Source: Clostridium aminobutyricum
Lineage (GTDB): Bacteria; Bacillota; Clostridia; Peptostreptococcales; Anaerovoracaceae
Direction: 5' to 3'
DNA: 64,000 bases
NCBI RefSeq assembly: GCF_017255415.1
Contig: NZ_JAFJZZ010000001.1
Coordinates: 620,001 to 684,000, forward strand
In this document: positions 43,283 to 51,810 of the stretch, piece after piece
Layout: each line of letters begins with the position of its first letter
How positions within the stretch are numbered: the stretch's first letter is position 1
Position numbers and translations under genes: made by a program
The notes under the pieces: model-generated
What the model was told of the DNA's origin: nothing
Seen by the model: the letters and a program-made list of their open reading frames with translations, nothing else
Database searches by the model: none

Positions 43283-45109
43283 GAAAACCAATGGATATAG
43301 ACGGCTCCAATTGGAATGCAACAGTAGTGTTTTTTATCTTTTTTTGGTTGCCCCAATATTTTCTTTAATCTTGCACAAAGTCCCGTATCGCTTTGAAAAG
43401 TCAATACCTATGTTCTTCCCAATAAAGTCCAGCACCGAATCATAATAACTTTGTATGTAGTAATTGCCTTCAATATGCACATAGTTGCATTTCCTCAAAC
43501 TCTGAAGCACTTGCGCTAAAGGATACTTCTTTTGGATTTTCATTTCAAGGATTCGGGTCAGAACAAGAGAGAGAAAGCAAGTCAAATAATGAGCATGCAT
43601 ATGTTCTACTCTAGACACAAACACCGGTCTTGCATGGTATGTACTATTTATGTACTTGAAGGATTCTTCGATTTCCCAAAGACCACGGTAAGCATCGATG
43701 AGATCATCGACTCTCTCGTCTAATTCACTAGTGAGAAATAGGTAGTAGCCATCATACTTTTCTTCTTCTTTCAATCTATCTTGGTCTAAATGCAGCGGTT
43801 GTTTGCCTTGCAGAATTTCTCCTGTTCTTTTATCGTATTCGATATTCTGCACATACTTAGCGGCGCCATATGCGGTCGTTTTGTTGTATTTGCCCGGAGA
43901 GGCAATGAGATCTTTTGCTTTTAATAGAACGTCCTCTCTTTCGGCCATGGAGCATCTTGCATATTTTTTGTTGTAGAACACGATTTGCTTTTCGTCGTAT
44001 GAAATGGTCTTTTTGCTTCCGCTTGCTGTTGCAACGCGGATCGTTCTGGTATAGATTCTTGATTTTATCTTGCATTCCTCGCCGAATGGAATATATCCTT
44101 CTTGATTGAGTACGTAGTCTCTCATTTCCTTTTCTGCACCGCGTATACTCTGGGCTACAATGTAACCACTGCCACTTGAAAGCGCATAGTAGAGATTGTC
44201 TGTACTGTTAATTCCATTATCGCCTACAAGGATTACCTTGCCTACGCCAAAGTCCTGAGCGCGCTTTTTAATTTCAGGGCTCAATATGAGCGCATCAACC
44301 GGGTTTCTGGGAAATAGTTCATAAGATACCGGCAATCCATTCTTATCAACGAAAAGTCCCATTTGCACGATTGGATCCGTACGATGCGCTTTGGGAACAT
44401 CATTTTTACACGGTTGATCCTGTTCACCGATCTCGAAGTAGTGTTTGGTTACATAGTAATACATCTGACTTGTATCCCGCCCGTAATTTTCGCAAATGCG
44501 TTCATGTATCCATGTTTGCAGCTGAGTTTTGTATCGATGAAGATAGGTAAAAGAGCGGTATATATCATTTAGCGAAAACTCCATTTTATCAAAAAACTGC
44601 TCTTTATTTCCATAGATTTGTTTGATCGATCCGGGGAAAAGTATACCGCCATATACAAGAAGTTTCATGACACTGTTAAGACTGTAATCGATATCCAAAG
44701 ATCTTTGTTGTCCTCTAAAAAACACATCTACTTTTAATTCATGGTAGAGGGCAGACAAAGCTGTATAACCAAAGTTTTTAATAAGATCGATACCGGGCTC
44801 CAGTGATTTCGCTGGGTCAAGTGCAATGTAGATCGGTTTTGTTTCTGCGCCATACTCTTCACTCATCTGTTTTGCGACATTCTGGAAATGTGCAATCGGA
44901 TCATCATATTGCTTTTGCAAATCCTCCAAATAGCCAACGTTCATAATTCGCTTTGTTTTAGACACTTTAGTGACAGGATCTCTATAGGACTGTACGATAC
45001 AAAGATTTGTACCATGCTTTCTTTTCTCTTTAATTAAAAACATGAGAACCTCCTTTTGTACACAGCATTAATATAGACTGTTTAAATAAAAGTCTGTAAT
45101 TAGGTTTTC
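43283..45109 (-). mobile_element. IS1634-family insertion sequence
   Basis: Holds one transposase gene (43334-45043). The ends are uncertain: a weak terminal inverted repeat, GAAAACC at 43283 and GGTTTTC ending at 45109, is the best I can find, and no target duplication is clear. It lies between the GGDEF gene and the six-gene betaine operon. Confidence 0.6.
43334..45043 (-). CDS. IS1634-family transposase, possibly inactive
   Basis: A full-length 569-aa DDE transposase: start FLIKEKRKHGTNLCIVQSYR, YLEDLQKQYDD, second Asp in VILVGDNGINS and the catalytic Glu in LWEIEESFKYIN. The family's first Asp lies in a YYDVT-type motif; here the motif reads MYYYVTKHYFE, with Tyr197 (codon 44453-44455, TAT) in its place. 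That is one base from GAT. If the reading is right the enzyme is dead. No frameshift is seen. Confidence 0.88.
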   Translation of the reverse strand: MFLIKEKRKHGTNLCIVQSYRDPVTKVSKTKRIMNVGYLEDLQKQYDDPIAHFQNVAKQMSEEYGAETKPIYIALDPAKSLEPGIDLIKNFGYTALSALYHELKVDVFFRGQQRSLDIDYSLNSVMKLLVYGGILFPGSIKQIYGNKEQFFDKMEFSLNDIYRSFTYLHRYKTQLQTWIHERICENYGRDTSQMYYYVTKHYFEIGEQDQPCKNDVPKAHRTDPIVQMGLFVDKNGLPVSYELFPRNPVDALILSPEIKKRAQDFGVGKVILVGDNGINSTDNLYYALSSGSGYIVAQSIRGAEKEMRDYVLNQEGYIPFGEECKIKSRIYTRTIRVATASGSKKTISYDEKQIVFYNKKYARCSMAEREDVLLKAKDLIASPGKYNKTTAYGAAKYVQNIEYDKRTGEILQGKQPLHLDQDRLKEEEKYDGYYLFLTSELDERVDDLIDAYRGLWEIEESFKYINSTYHARPVFVSRVEHMHAHYLTCFLSLVLTRILEMKIQKKYPLAQVLQSLRKCNYVHIEGNYYIQSYYDSVLDFIGKNIGIDFSKRYGTLCKIKENIGATKKR

Positions 45110-45603
45110 TATGATAGAATTTTAAATGCGAGCCTGATTGAAAGAGCGGCCTTTTGTTGTTTAGAATATATTAGATATTTTTAGTTGTCAATACCATCTT
45201 TTTACAAGATGTTTTTACCATGAGCCTGCCAAAACAGATAGCTGAATACTTGCACGCTTATTTATCATTCTTCGTTTTATTTTTATCTTCTGATAAAACA
45301 ATACTATAAAAAAACTATAAAATGCCACTAAAATATTCACAAAAAAATTGGTAGAAGAATACCTGTATCCATTTTATTGCAACAGGTTGAGCCTTCACTC
45401 CTAAAAAATTGACTGAAAAATCTGTGAAAAAGAGTTCGTATCTTCTTGAGAGTGATACTACAATGTGAAGTGTTAGAGGAACTACATAAATGTCTTGGAA
45501 AAAAGGATTATGCTCCCAAGACATTGATCACTTCAAGAATCAAAAATCAAAAGGTTTGTAGGAGTGGTTTGTAGACGTTATTGATCAAAGAAAGGAGTAT
45601 ATT
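45110..45603 (+). other. Leader and control region of the betaine operon
   Basis: About 490 bp without a supportable gene. It holds a 10-bp-arm inverted repeat AATGTCTTGG/CCAAGACATT (45489-45498 with 45516-45525), and the 12-mer AGTGGTTTGTAG (45563-45574), which recurs at 50019-50030 before the carrier gene. No clear sigma-A or sigma-54 promoter could be picked. Confidence 0.5.
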
Positions 45604-46785
45604 ATGGATTTTACCTTAAGTAAAGCACATCGAGAGCTACAAGAAAAGGCCAAAGCATTCACAGAGGAGGTTCTTTTCCCGTATGAAATGGAGTGCGAGG
45701 AAAACAATGGGATTTCTCCAGAGACGCATGCGATCATCAATCAGAAGGTTATGGATTGGGGATTTAATGCGACAAACCACTCCAAGGAGCATGGCGGGCA
45801 AGGAATGACATTGTTTGAACAGATGTTAGTGAGTGAGCAGCTTGGTATGGCAACCGGTGCCATCTGGGATGCGGTTCCTCAGCCATCCTATCCGATGAAA
45901 TTTGGTACGCAGGCACAGATCGAAGAGTATCTTATTCCTTGTTGTCAGAATAAACGTCGTGATGCCTATGCGATTACAGAGGCTGATGCCGGATCTGATC
46001 CGACCCAGTGCTTAACGAGAGCCGACAAATGTGATGGCGGTTATCGGATTAACGGCGAAAAATGGTATGTGACGGTTGGCAATGTGGCAGATTTTCTTCT
46101 TGTCCACGCACATGTGGATGGGGATCCAGAAAAAGCTACAGTCTTCTTTGTTGAAAAAGATGCTCCCGGTGTGAGCATCAAACGTACACCTGAGTTCAGC
46201 CATCATTTTGCTTTCAAGCATCCGGAATTCACCTTTAAGGATGTTGTAGTGGATGAATCAAGGATTCTCGGCAAAGTTGGTGACGGGTTCAATTTGACTA
46301 AAGACTGGTTCGTCGAAGCCAGATTAGGTATTGCTGCCCGTTGCGTTGGAGGCGCTCAGCGCGTTTTGAATGTTGCCAATGAATTTGCGGCAGGACGTAT
46401 AATGGGCGGGCAGCCTATTAGAGAATATCAGGCAATTGAGCACATGCTTGTCGATATGACGATGGATATCATGGCGGCTAAAAGCTTGCTGTACCGCGTA
46501 TGCTGGGAAATTTCCGGAAATATCTCAGACCGTAAATTGAAGCATGCACGTGCAGCTGCTATCAAGCTGTACACTTCAGAAATGGTTGGCCGTGTATGCG
46601 ACACAGGTGTTCAAATTCTCGGTGGACGTGGATATATGAGAGAGAACCCGGTAGAGCGTCTGTGGCGTGATACAAGAGTAGACCGTATTTGGGAAGGAAC
46701 TTCAGAAATCCAGCGCAACATCATTGGTGGACAAATCAAAAAACGTGGTGTGGAAATCTATACCGGTTGGGATTTCGAAAAGTAA
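45604..46785 (+). CDS. Acyl-CoA dehydrogenase-like enzyme of the betaine operon (gbuA/bbuA-like)
   Basis: A 393-aa flavoenzyme of the acyl-CoA dehydrogenase family: AYAITEADAGSDPT at the FAD/substrate site, RGYMRENPVERLWRDTRVDR, and the catalytic base Glu364 in IWEGTSEIQRNIIGGQ. It is closest in context to the enzyme of the gbu/bbu cluster that acts on gamma-butyrobetainyl-CoA and releases trimethylamine, giving crotonyl-CoA; CaiA (crotonobetainyl-CoA reductase) is the alternative. No etfAB lies beside it, which fits a redox-neutral elimination better than a reductase. First gene of the operon, GAAAGGAG site. Confidence 0.85.
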   Translation: MDFTLSKAHRELQEKAKAFTEEVLFPYEMECEENNGISPETHAIINQKVMDWGFNATNHSKEHGGQGMTLFEQMLVSEQLGMATGAIWDAVPQPSYPMKFGTQAQIEEYLIPCCQNKRRDAYAITEADAGSDPTQCLTRADKCDGGYRINGEKWYVTVGNVADFLLVHAHVDGDPEKATVFFVEKDAPGVSIKRTPEFSHHFAFKHPEFTFKDVVVDESRILGKVGDGFNLTKDWFVEARLGIAARCVGGAQRVLNVANEFAAGRIMGGQPIREYQAIEHMLVDMTMDIMAAKSLLYRVCWEISGNISDRKLKHARAAAIKLYTSEMVGRVCDTGVQILGGRGYMRENPVERLWRDTRVDRIWEGTSEIQRNIIGGQIKKRGVEIYTGWDFEK

Positions 46786-46826
46786 TAACCGTGAGGCTTA
46801 TGCTCTCACAGTAACAGGAGGCTTAT

Positions 46827-48005
46827 ATGTTACCTTTAAAAGGAATAAGAATTCTCGATTTAACAACCCTTTCCGGCTACTGCGGGATGGAATTGGCCGA
46901 TTATGGAGCAGAGGTTATTAAAATAGAAACACCTTGTGGCGGGGATCTTCTTCGTGTTCTAGCACCATTGAAAAATGGTGCTAGCCCCCACCATGTCTTT
47001 CGTGATCGCGGTAAAAAAAGTGTGACGCTAAATCTGTGGCATCCGGAAGGAAAAGAACTCTTCAAAAAGCTTGTGGCTACAGCAGATGCTGTTTTGGAAA
47101 ACTTTCCTCCGGGTACTTTGGAGGCTCTTGGCCTGGGATATGAAGAAATGTCAGCCATAAAACCATCTATCGTTTACGGACGCATTTCCGCATATGGATC
47201 TACTGGAGCGGAAACAAACGTTCCTCAATCTGAACTGGTGGCCCAGGCAAAGAGCGGTATTATGCATGTTACCGGATTCCCTGAAAATCCGCCTACCCGC
47301 ATCGGATTTTCAATCTCAGAACGCTACTCTGCCAGCTTTCTTTCCGTTGGTATATGTGTTGCTATTTATCATGCGAGAAGCACAGGGCAAGGCCAGATAG
47401 TGGAAACCTCTCTCTGTGGTTCTGCACTTGCTATTACGGAAGATAAGGTACTTACGTATAGTGCGGAGCATGAAGACCCTATGCGTACGGGAAATGCGCA
47501 CCCTCAGATAAATCCTTATGACATACTGAAGTGCAAGAATGGATATATTGCGCTTAGCATCGGGTCAGATGATCAATGGGGAAAGTTTTGCGACGCATTT
47601 GACCGTTTGGAGTGGAAGACCGCAGAAAAATACTATTCCAATGTTAACAGGGGTCTGAATTATTTCGGAGATCTCAGGGTCAAGATAGAAGAGTTGTTTG
47701 AAGGGTATACCATGCAAGAAATTGTGGCTATCTGCGATAAAGTTCTTATACCAGGTACCATGTGCGGCACAACGGAAGAGGCTCTGCAAGAACCGCAATT
47801 GTACGCTAGAAACATGATTGTTACAGTGGAGGATGTTAACATCGGCGAGCTAGAGATGCCAGGTCGACCGGTAAAGTTTGTTGGTGAGGCAGAAGAAGCA
47901 CTGCGCGCAGCACCGGACTTAGGAGAACATAATGCTGAAATTTATGGTGCCTTGACTATTGATTCTACAAAGTTTGAGTACCTGCAACGAGAAGGGGTTA
48001 TCTAG
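46827..48005 (+). CDS. Class III CoA-transferase, CaiB/BaiF family (first copy)
   Basis: A 392-aa protein with the family start LKGIRILDLTTLSGYCGMEL, ADYGAEVIKIE, and GLGYEEMSAIKPSIVYGRIS. The catalytic Asp of formyl-CoA transferase/CaiB lies in a segment that here reads IGFSISERYSASFLS, with Glu165 in its place. It would move CoA onto gamma-butyrobetaine or recycle it, or be a non-catalytic partner of the second copy. It follows the dehydrogenase by 41 nt. Confidence 0.88.
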   Translation: MLPLKGIRILDLTTLSGYCGMELADYGAEVIKIETPCGGDLLRVLAPLKNGASPHHVFRDRGKKSVTLNLWHPEGKELFKKLVATADAVLENFPPGTLEALGLGYEEMSAIKPSIVYGRISAYGSTGAETNVPQSELVAQAKSGIMHVTGFPENPPTRIGFSISERYSASFLSVGICVAIYHARSTGQGQIVETSLCGSALAITEDKVLTYSAEHEDPMRTGNAHPQINPYDILKCKNGYIALSIGSDDQWGKFCDAFDRLEWKTAEKYYSNVNRGLNYFGDLRVKIEELFEGYTMQEIVAICDKVLIPGTMCGTTEEALQEPQLYARNMIVTVEDVNIGELEMPGRPVKFVGEAEEALRAAPDLGEHNAEIYGALTIDSTKFEYLQREGVI

Positions 48006-48054
48006 CAATCTCAATAGATAATCTCATGAATAATGAAGTTAAGGAGTGTAAGGC

Positions 48055-49251
48055 ATGAAAAAGAGACCTCTTGAAGGAGTTAAAATTCTTGATCTTTCTC
48101 AAGTTTTATCTGCACCGTTCTGTGGCATGATACTTGCGGATTTGGGGGCAGAGGTTATCAAGGTGGAACGACCGGGCGATGGAGATATTTCCCGTGCATA
48201 TGGACCATACATGAATGATATCAGTCTTTATTTTTGCCAATACAACAGGGGCAAAAGAGGCTTGGCAGTTGACATGCGCACAGAGGCCGGTAAAGGTGTG
48301 ATTATGGATCTCGTCGCACAAGTGGATGTTGTCATGGAGAATTTTAAGTATGGTACTTTGGAAAAACTTGGGATAGGTTATGACGAAATGCTGAAGGTTA
48401 ATCCGACGCTGATATATGGGTCCATTTCTGGTTTTGGCACCCATGGCCCTTTATCTCATCTGCCCTGTATGGATATCATTGCCGCGGCACGAAGCGGTTT
48501 AGTGAGCCAGTCTGGGATAGATGTCCCTATTAAACCAGGGTTTTCTTTATGTGATACCTGGGCAGGGCTGCATTTATTGCGTGGTTTGTCTATGGCGCTG
48601 CTCCACAAACAGCGTACCAACAGAGGTGTTCGCGTAGACATTGCCATGTTGGATTGTGCTTTTTATATGTGCGAAGCGCCTGTTTTAGAGCATTCATTGA
48701 CAGGAAAATTTGCAGATCGAACAGGCAATCATGATCCGTTGTTTGCTCCTTGCGGTGAATTTGCTGCGCGGGATGGTAATGTGGTGATTGCCGTGACCAA
48801 GGAAGAAGAATGGATTGCACTTTGCGAAGTCTTGGAATTATCCTCCTTGGCTGAGGAACCACGATTCTGTAACAACGAATCGCGTATTAACAACAGAGAG
48901 TTACTGATAACTGAATTGGAGTGTGTAACCTCTTCCATGGGAAGATACGAGATTGAAAAAAAATTGTGCGAGGTTGGCGTTCCTGCGGCTGCAGTTCAAA
49001 CGGTGGCTGAATTTATAAATAATCCTCAAACGCAAGAGTTAGATGTGATCACTAAAATCAATCAACCTGGCGTAGGTGATTATACGGCCGTGAATACACC
49101 AATACGTTTCAGCAAAACGCCGGTTGATCCGAATGCTGAAGCGCCGAGCTTCCCTGGAGCACACAGTAGAGAAATTTTGAGTAATTTAGGATACAGCCAG
49201 GAAAAGATCGAAGAGTTGATTGAAAGTGGTGCGATTTATCAATCTGCCTAA
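48055..49251 (+). CDS. Class III CoA-transferase, CaiB/BaiF family (second copy)
   Basis: A 398-aa protein: LEGVKILDLSQVLSAPFCGM, LGAEVIKVERPGDGDISRAY, and KPGFSLCDTWAGLHLLRGLS with the expected catalytic Asp167. It is likely the active transferase charging gamma-butyrobetaine from crotonyl-CoA or another acyl-CoA. The two copies are clearly divergent, so this is not a recent duplication. It overlaps the next frame by one base (TAATG) if the ferredoxin uses its first ATG. Confidence 0.9.
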   Translation: MKKRPLEGVKILDLSQVLSAPFCGMILADLGAEVIKVERPGDGDISRAYGPYMNDISLYFCQYNRGKRGLAVDMRTEAGKGVIMDLVAQVDVVMENFKYGTLEKLGIGYDEMLKVNPTLIYGSISGFGTHGPLSHLPCMDIIAAARSGLVSQSGIDVPIKPGFSLCDTWAGLHLLRGLSMALLHKQRTNRGVRVDIAMLDCAFYMCEAPVLEHSLTGKFADRTGNHDPLFAPCGEFAARDGNVVIAVTKEEEWIALCEVLELSSLAEEPRFCNNESRINNRELLITELECVTSSMGRYEIEKKLCEVGVPAAAVQTVAEFINNPQTQELDVITKINQPGVGDYTAVNTPIRFSKTPVDPNAEAPSFPGAHSREILSNLGYSQEKIEELIESGAIYQSA

Positions 49252-49316
49252 TGCTTGAAACTGCTAGTTTCTTAGTAAAATTTCAAACACGACAGATTAT
49301 GAGAAAGGACTTAATT

Positions 49317-49592
49317 GTGGAACTGATCTCTCCAGATACGACGAAATGCGTGAAATGTCGTGCATGTGCGGAGGTATGTCCTATGGGAGTTATCGGAATA
49401 TCTGCCGATGGATTTCCAGAGTCTAAGAGTTGGGCATATCGACTTTGTATTAATTGTGGCTACTGCGTGGATGTTTGCATCGTTGGTGCTCTCAACCACA
49501 GGGTTAGAAAACGCTCCTCAGATTCCGGAGCAGCAATGAAAAGATATGAAGTATTACAAAAAAAGAGAAAAGGTGAGTCAAATGAGAAATGA
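49317..49592 (+). CDS. 2x[4Fe-4S] ferredoxin of the betaine operon
   Basis: A 91-aa protein with CVKCRACAEVCPMG and CINCGYCVDVC, two full cluster motifs, then a basic tail. GTG 49317 follows GAAAGGA and gives a normal ferredoxin start; ATG 49251, overlapping the upstream stop, would add 22 residues without a ribosome site. It may supply or remove electrons for the flavin of the dehydrogenase-like enzyme, or activate it. Confidence 0.85.
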   Translation: MELISPDTTKCVKCRACAEVCPMGVIGISADGFPESKSWAYRLCINCGYCVDVCIVGALNHRVRKRSSDSGAAMKRYEVLQKKRKGESNEK

Positions 49593-49995
49593 TTGTGTCT
49601 TCTTTTGCCCTATTCGCGTCCGTTATGGAGAAGTAGATCAACAGGGGGTTGTATATAATGGAAATTACGTGGTATACACGGATGTTGCATTTGAAGAGTT
49701 TCTTCGTTCTAAAGGATACCCGTACAGAAAACTCGTTAACGAATATGCATCTGAAGTTTGCCATAAAAAAGCCACTTTCGAATATATTTCCAGTGCCTTT
49801 GAGGGCGATATGCTAGAGGTTGGGGTGCGTGTTGTTAAGGTTGGAAATAGGAGCTTTACTTTGGGTTTCGAAATATATCGCCAGGGAGAAGAAGATCCGC
49901 TTGTTACCTCCGAAATTGTTTATGTTGGGTACGATACGCAGAAAAGAAGTAGTCGGCCAATAACAGAGCTGATGCGTAAGCTTTTGGGTGCCTGA
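49582..49995 (+). CDS. Hotdog-fold acyl-CoA thioesterase
   Basis: A 137-aa 4-hydroxybenzoyl-CoA-thioesterase/YbgC-type protein: RVRYGEVDQQGVVYNGNYVV with the Asp of the catalytic motif (YGEVDxxGVVYxxxY), then FEEFLRSKGY. It overlaps the ferredoxin end and has AGGTGAG. It may release CoA from dead-end acyl-CoA of the pathway. Confidence 0.9.
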   Translation: MRNDCVFFCPIRVRYGEVDQQGVVYNGNYVVYTDVAFEEFLRSKGYPYRKLVNEYASEVCHKKATFEYISSAFEGDMLEVGVRVVKVGNRSFTLGFEIYRQGEEDPLVTSEIVYVGYDTQKRSSRPITELMRKLLGA

Positions 49996-50083
49996 AAACG
50001 GTGAAGGAGTGAATGAGAAGTGGTTTGTAGTCACTACCGCAATTATTTAGTGAAGACCCTTTTGTGAAACACAAGGAGGTAAT

Positions 50084-51676
50084 ATGGAAAATAATTTAAA
50101 TAAGAAAGACCGTGGAAGTATAGAGACTGGCCTTATTATTGTCAGCGTACTTTTACTTGCTGCATTTATTATTTTTATGGTCTTAAATCCGGTAACAACA
50201 GTGAATGGGATCAGTGGTTTCTTCTGGAAGATGATCTCTGTATTCGGGCCTATTTTTGAAGTCTTTACCTTCGCAACGTTTATTATTGCCATCTATCTTG
50301 GCTTTGGTAAGTATGGGAAGGTAAGGCTCGGTGATTGTAAGCCTGAATACTCAACATTCAGTTACATAGCAATGATGCTGCTGGCGTCCCTTGCTTCGGC
50401 AGCTTTGTATTGGTCCTTTACGGAATGGGCATACTACTATGAAGCTCCAGGATTGGGAATGGAAGCGCATAGTACCCGGGCACTGGAATCTGCCCTTGGC
50501 TATCAGTTCTTTCACTGGGGGATGACAAACCAGGCCATGTATACAGTCATGGGTGTAGCGATAGCCTATGGTGTATACATTAAAAAAGTTCCTTCTTTCC
50601 AGGCAAGTGCTGTATGCAGTGCTATGATGGGGGAAAAAGTCAAAGGCAAGTCTGCCATTGGTAAAGTCATTGATTTTTGTGTAATCTTCGGGATCCTGGG
50701 CGGACTGGGCTCATCTTTGGGGTTGGCAGTTCCGCTGGCAACCGGTGGGATAAAACAATTAACCGGAGCAGAGGCTACACCAGTTATACAGATAGGTGTC
50801 ATCGTAGTCATTGCCCTTGTATATACGTTTACTTCCTACCTTGGAACGGACAAGGGGATGAAAGTAATCAGTAATGGATCGGCGATTCTCTGCTTCGTAT
50901 TTCTTCTGTATGTTCTGTTTACAGGACCGACTACATTTATCTTAAAGAATATTATTAATTCCTTTGGATATATGATTCAGGACCTACCAAGAATGAGCTT
51001 ATTTACCGATCCAGTTGAAAATACAGGATTTCCAGAAAACTGGACGATTTACTTCCAGGCATTTTACCTCAACTATTTAGCGATGATGGGTATCTTCATT
51101 GCCAAGGTCTCAAAGGGAAGAACCCTCCGAGAGGTTGCTATCGCAACGATGTTCGGAATTTCAGCTGGTGGCTGGTTCCTCTTCGGAGTAGACGGAAGCT
51201 TCTCCATCAAGACATTCTTAGATGGGAGTGCTGATGTAGTGGGGTTGGTTAACAGCGGCATAGGCGATGCTGCCATTTATAGCATTTTAGAAGTTCTGCC
51301 ATTAGGCGCAACTTTTCTGCCGGTTATTGTCCTACTGCTGATTGTTGGATTCGTAGGATCTTCCATGGACGCTGCGTCCCTGGCCCTTGCTGAAACAGTT
51401 ACCAAGCGGGGAACACCAAAGATGGCATTGAGACTTTTCTGGTGCATACTGCTTGCGGTAATTCCAATGAGTATTATTTTATCCGGTTCCGGATTTGATG
51501 CTATTAAGCAATTGGCAGTCATCATATCCGTTCCATTCTTGATAATCGTGGTCGGTATGGAAATAGGGTTGTTCAAATGGCTCAGACATGACAGCCGTTC
51601 AGGGCTGCATGCAAGGAATATTGAACTGCAGGAAAAAGAAGATAAAGAAGAATTTGAACAGAAAGCCCGCAAATAA
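50084..51676 (+). CDS. BCCT-family betaine/carnitine carrier, divergent aromatic box
   Basis: A 530-aa protein with 12 helices of the betaine-choline-carnitine family: LYWSFTEWAYYYEAPGLGME in helix 4 and YLAMMGIFIAKVSKGRTLRE after helix 8. The family's Trp-rich signature (WTVFYWAWWISW in BetP) reads WTIYFQAFYLNY here (320-331), so the Trp residues of the substrate cage are replaced by Phe, Tyr and Tyr. It should import or exchange gamma-butyrobetaine or a related betaine; the change hints at altered selectivity. An AAGGAGG site and a 12-mer shared with the operon leader precede it. Confidence 0.92.
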   Translation: MENNLNKKDRGSIETGLIIVSVLLLAAFIIFMVLNPVTTVNGISGFFWKMISVFGPIFEVFTFATFIIAIYLGFGKYGKVRLGDCKPEYSTFSYIAMMLLASLASAALYWSFTEWAYYYEAPGLGMEAHSTRALESALGYQFFHWGMTNQAMYTVMGVAIAYGVYIKKVPSFQASAVCSAMMGEKVKGKSAIGKVIDFCVIFGILGGLGSSLGLAVPLATGGIKQLTGAEATPVIQIGVIVVIALVYTFTSYLGTDKGMKVISNGSAILCFVFLLYVLFTGPTTFILKNIINSFGYMIQDLPRMSLFTDPVENTGFPENWTIYFQAFYLNYLAMMGIFIAKVSKGRTLREVAIATMFGISAGGWFLFGVDGSFSIKTFLDGSADVVGLVNSGIGDAAIYSILEVLPLGATFLPVIVLLLIVGFVGSSMDAASLALAETVTKRGTPKMALRLFWCILLAVIPMSIILSGSGFDAIKQLAVIISVPFLIIVVGMEIGLFKWLRHDSRSGLHARNIELQEKEDKEEFEQKARK

Positions 51677-51718
51677 AAAGTCAGTAAAGGCTTAATGCGG
51701 GGGCGCATGGACAAATAG

Positions 51719-51754
51719 AAAAACCCTGGGAAGTGTGAATTTCTCAGGGTTTTG
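51719..51754. terminator. Rho-independent terminator of the betaine operon
   Basis: AAAACCCTG/CAGGGTTTT stem with T-run on one side and A-run on the other; also serves the converging NlpC/P60 gene. Confidence 0.85.
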
Positions 51755-51810
51755 TTACACAGTACACAGAGGATATTTTTAATTGTTACGGGCTGCCATC
51801 ATCCGATACG

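Noticed and set aside
45315-45524. 69-aa minus-strand frame in the betaine operon leader
   Set aside because: No ribosome site, no recognisable protein pattern, and it overlaps the palindrome at 45489-45525.
45110-45603. Sigma-54 promoter before the betaine operon
   Set aside because: No TGGC-N8-TGC (-24/-12) element was found at a sensible place, so no link to the activator at 15042 is claimed.
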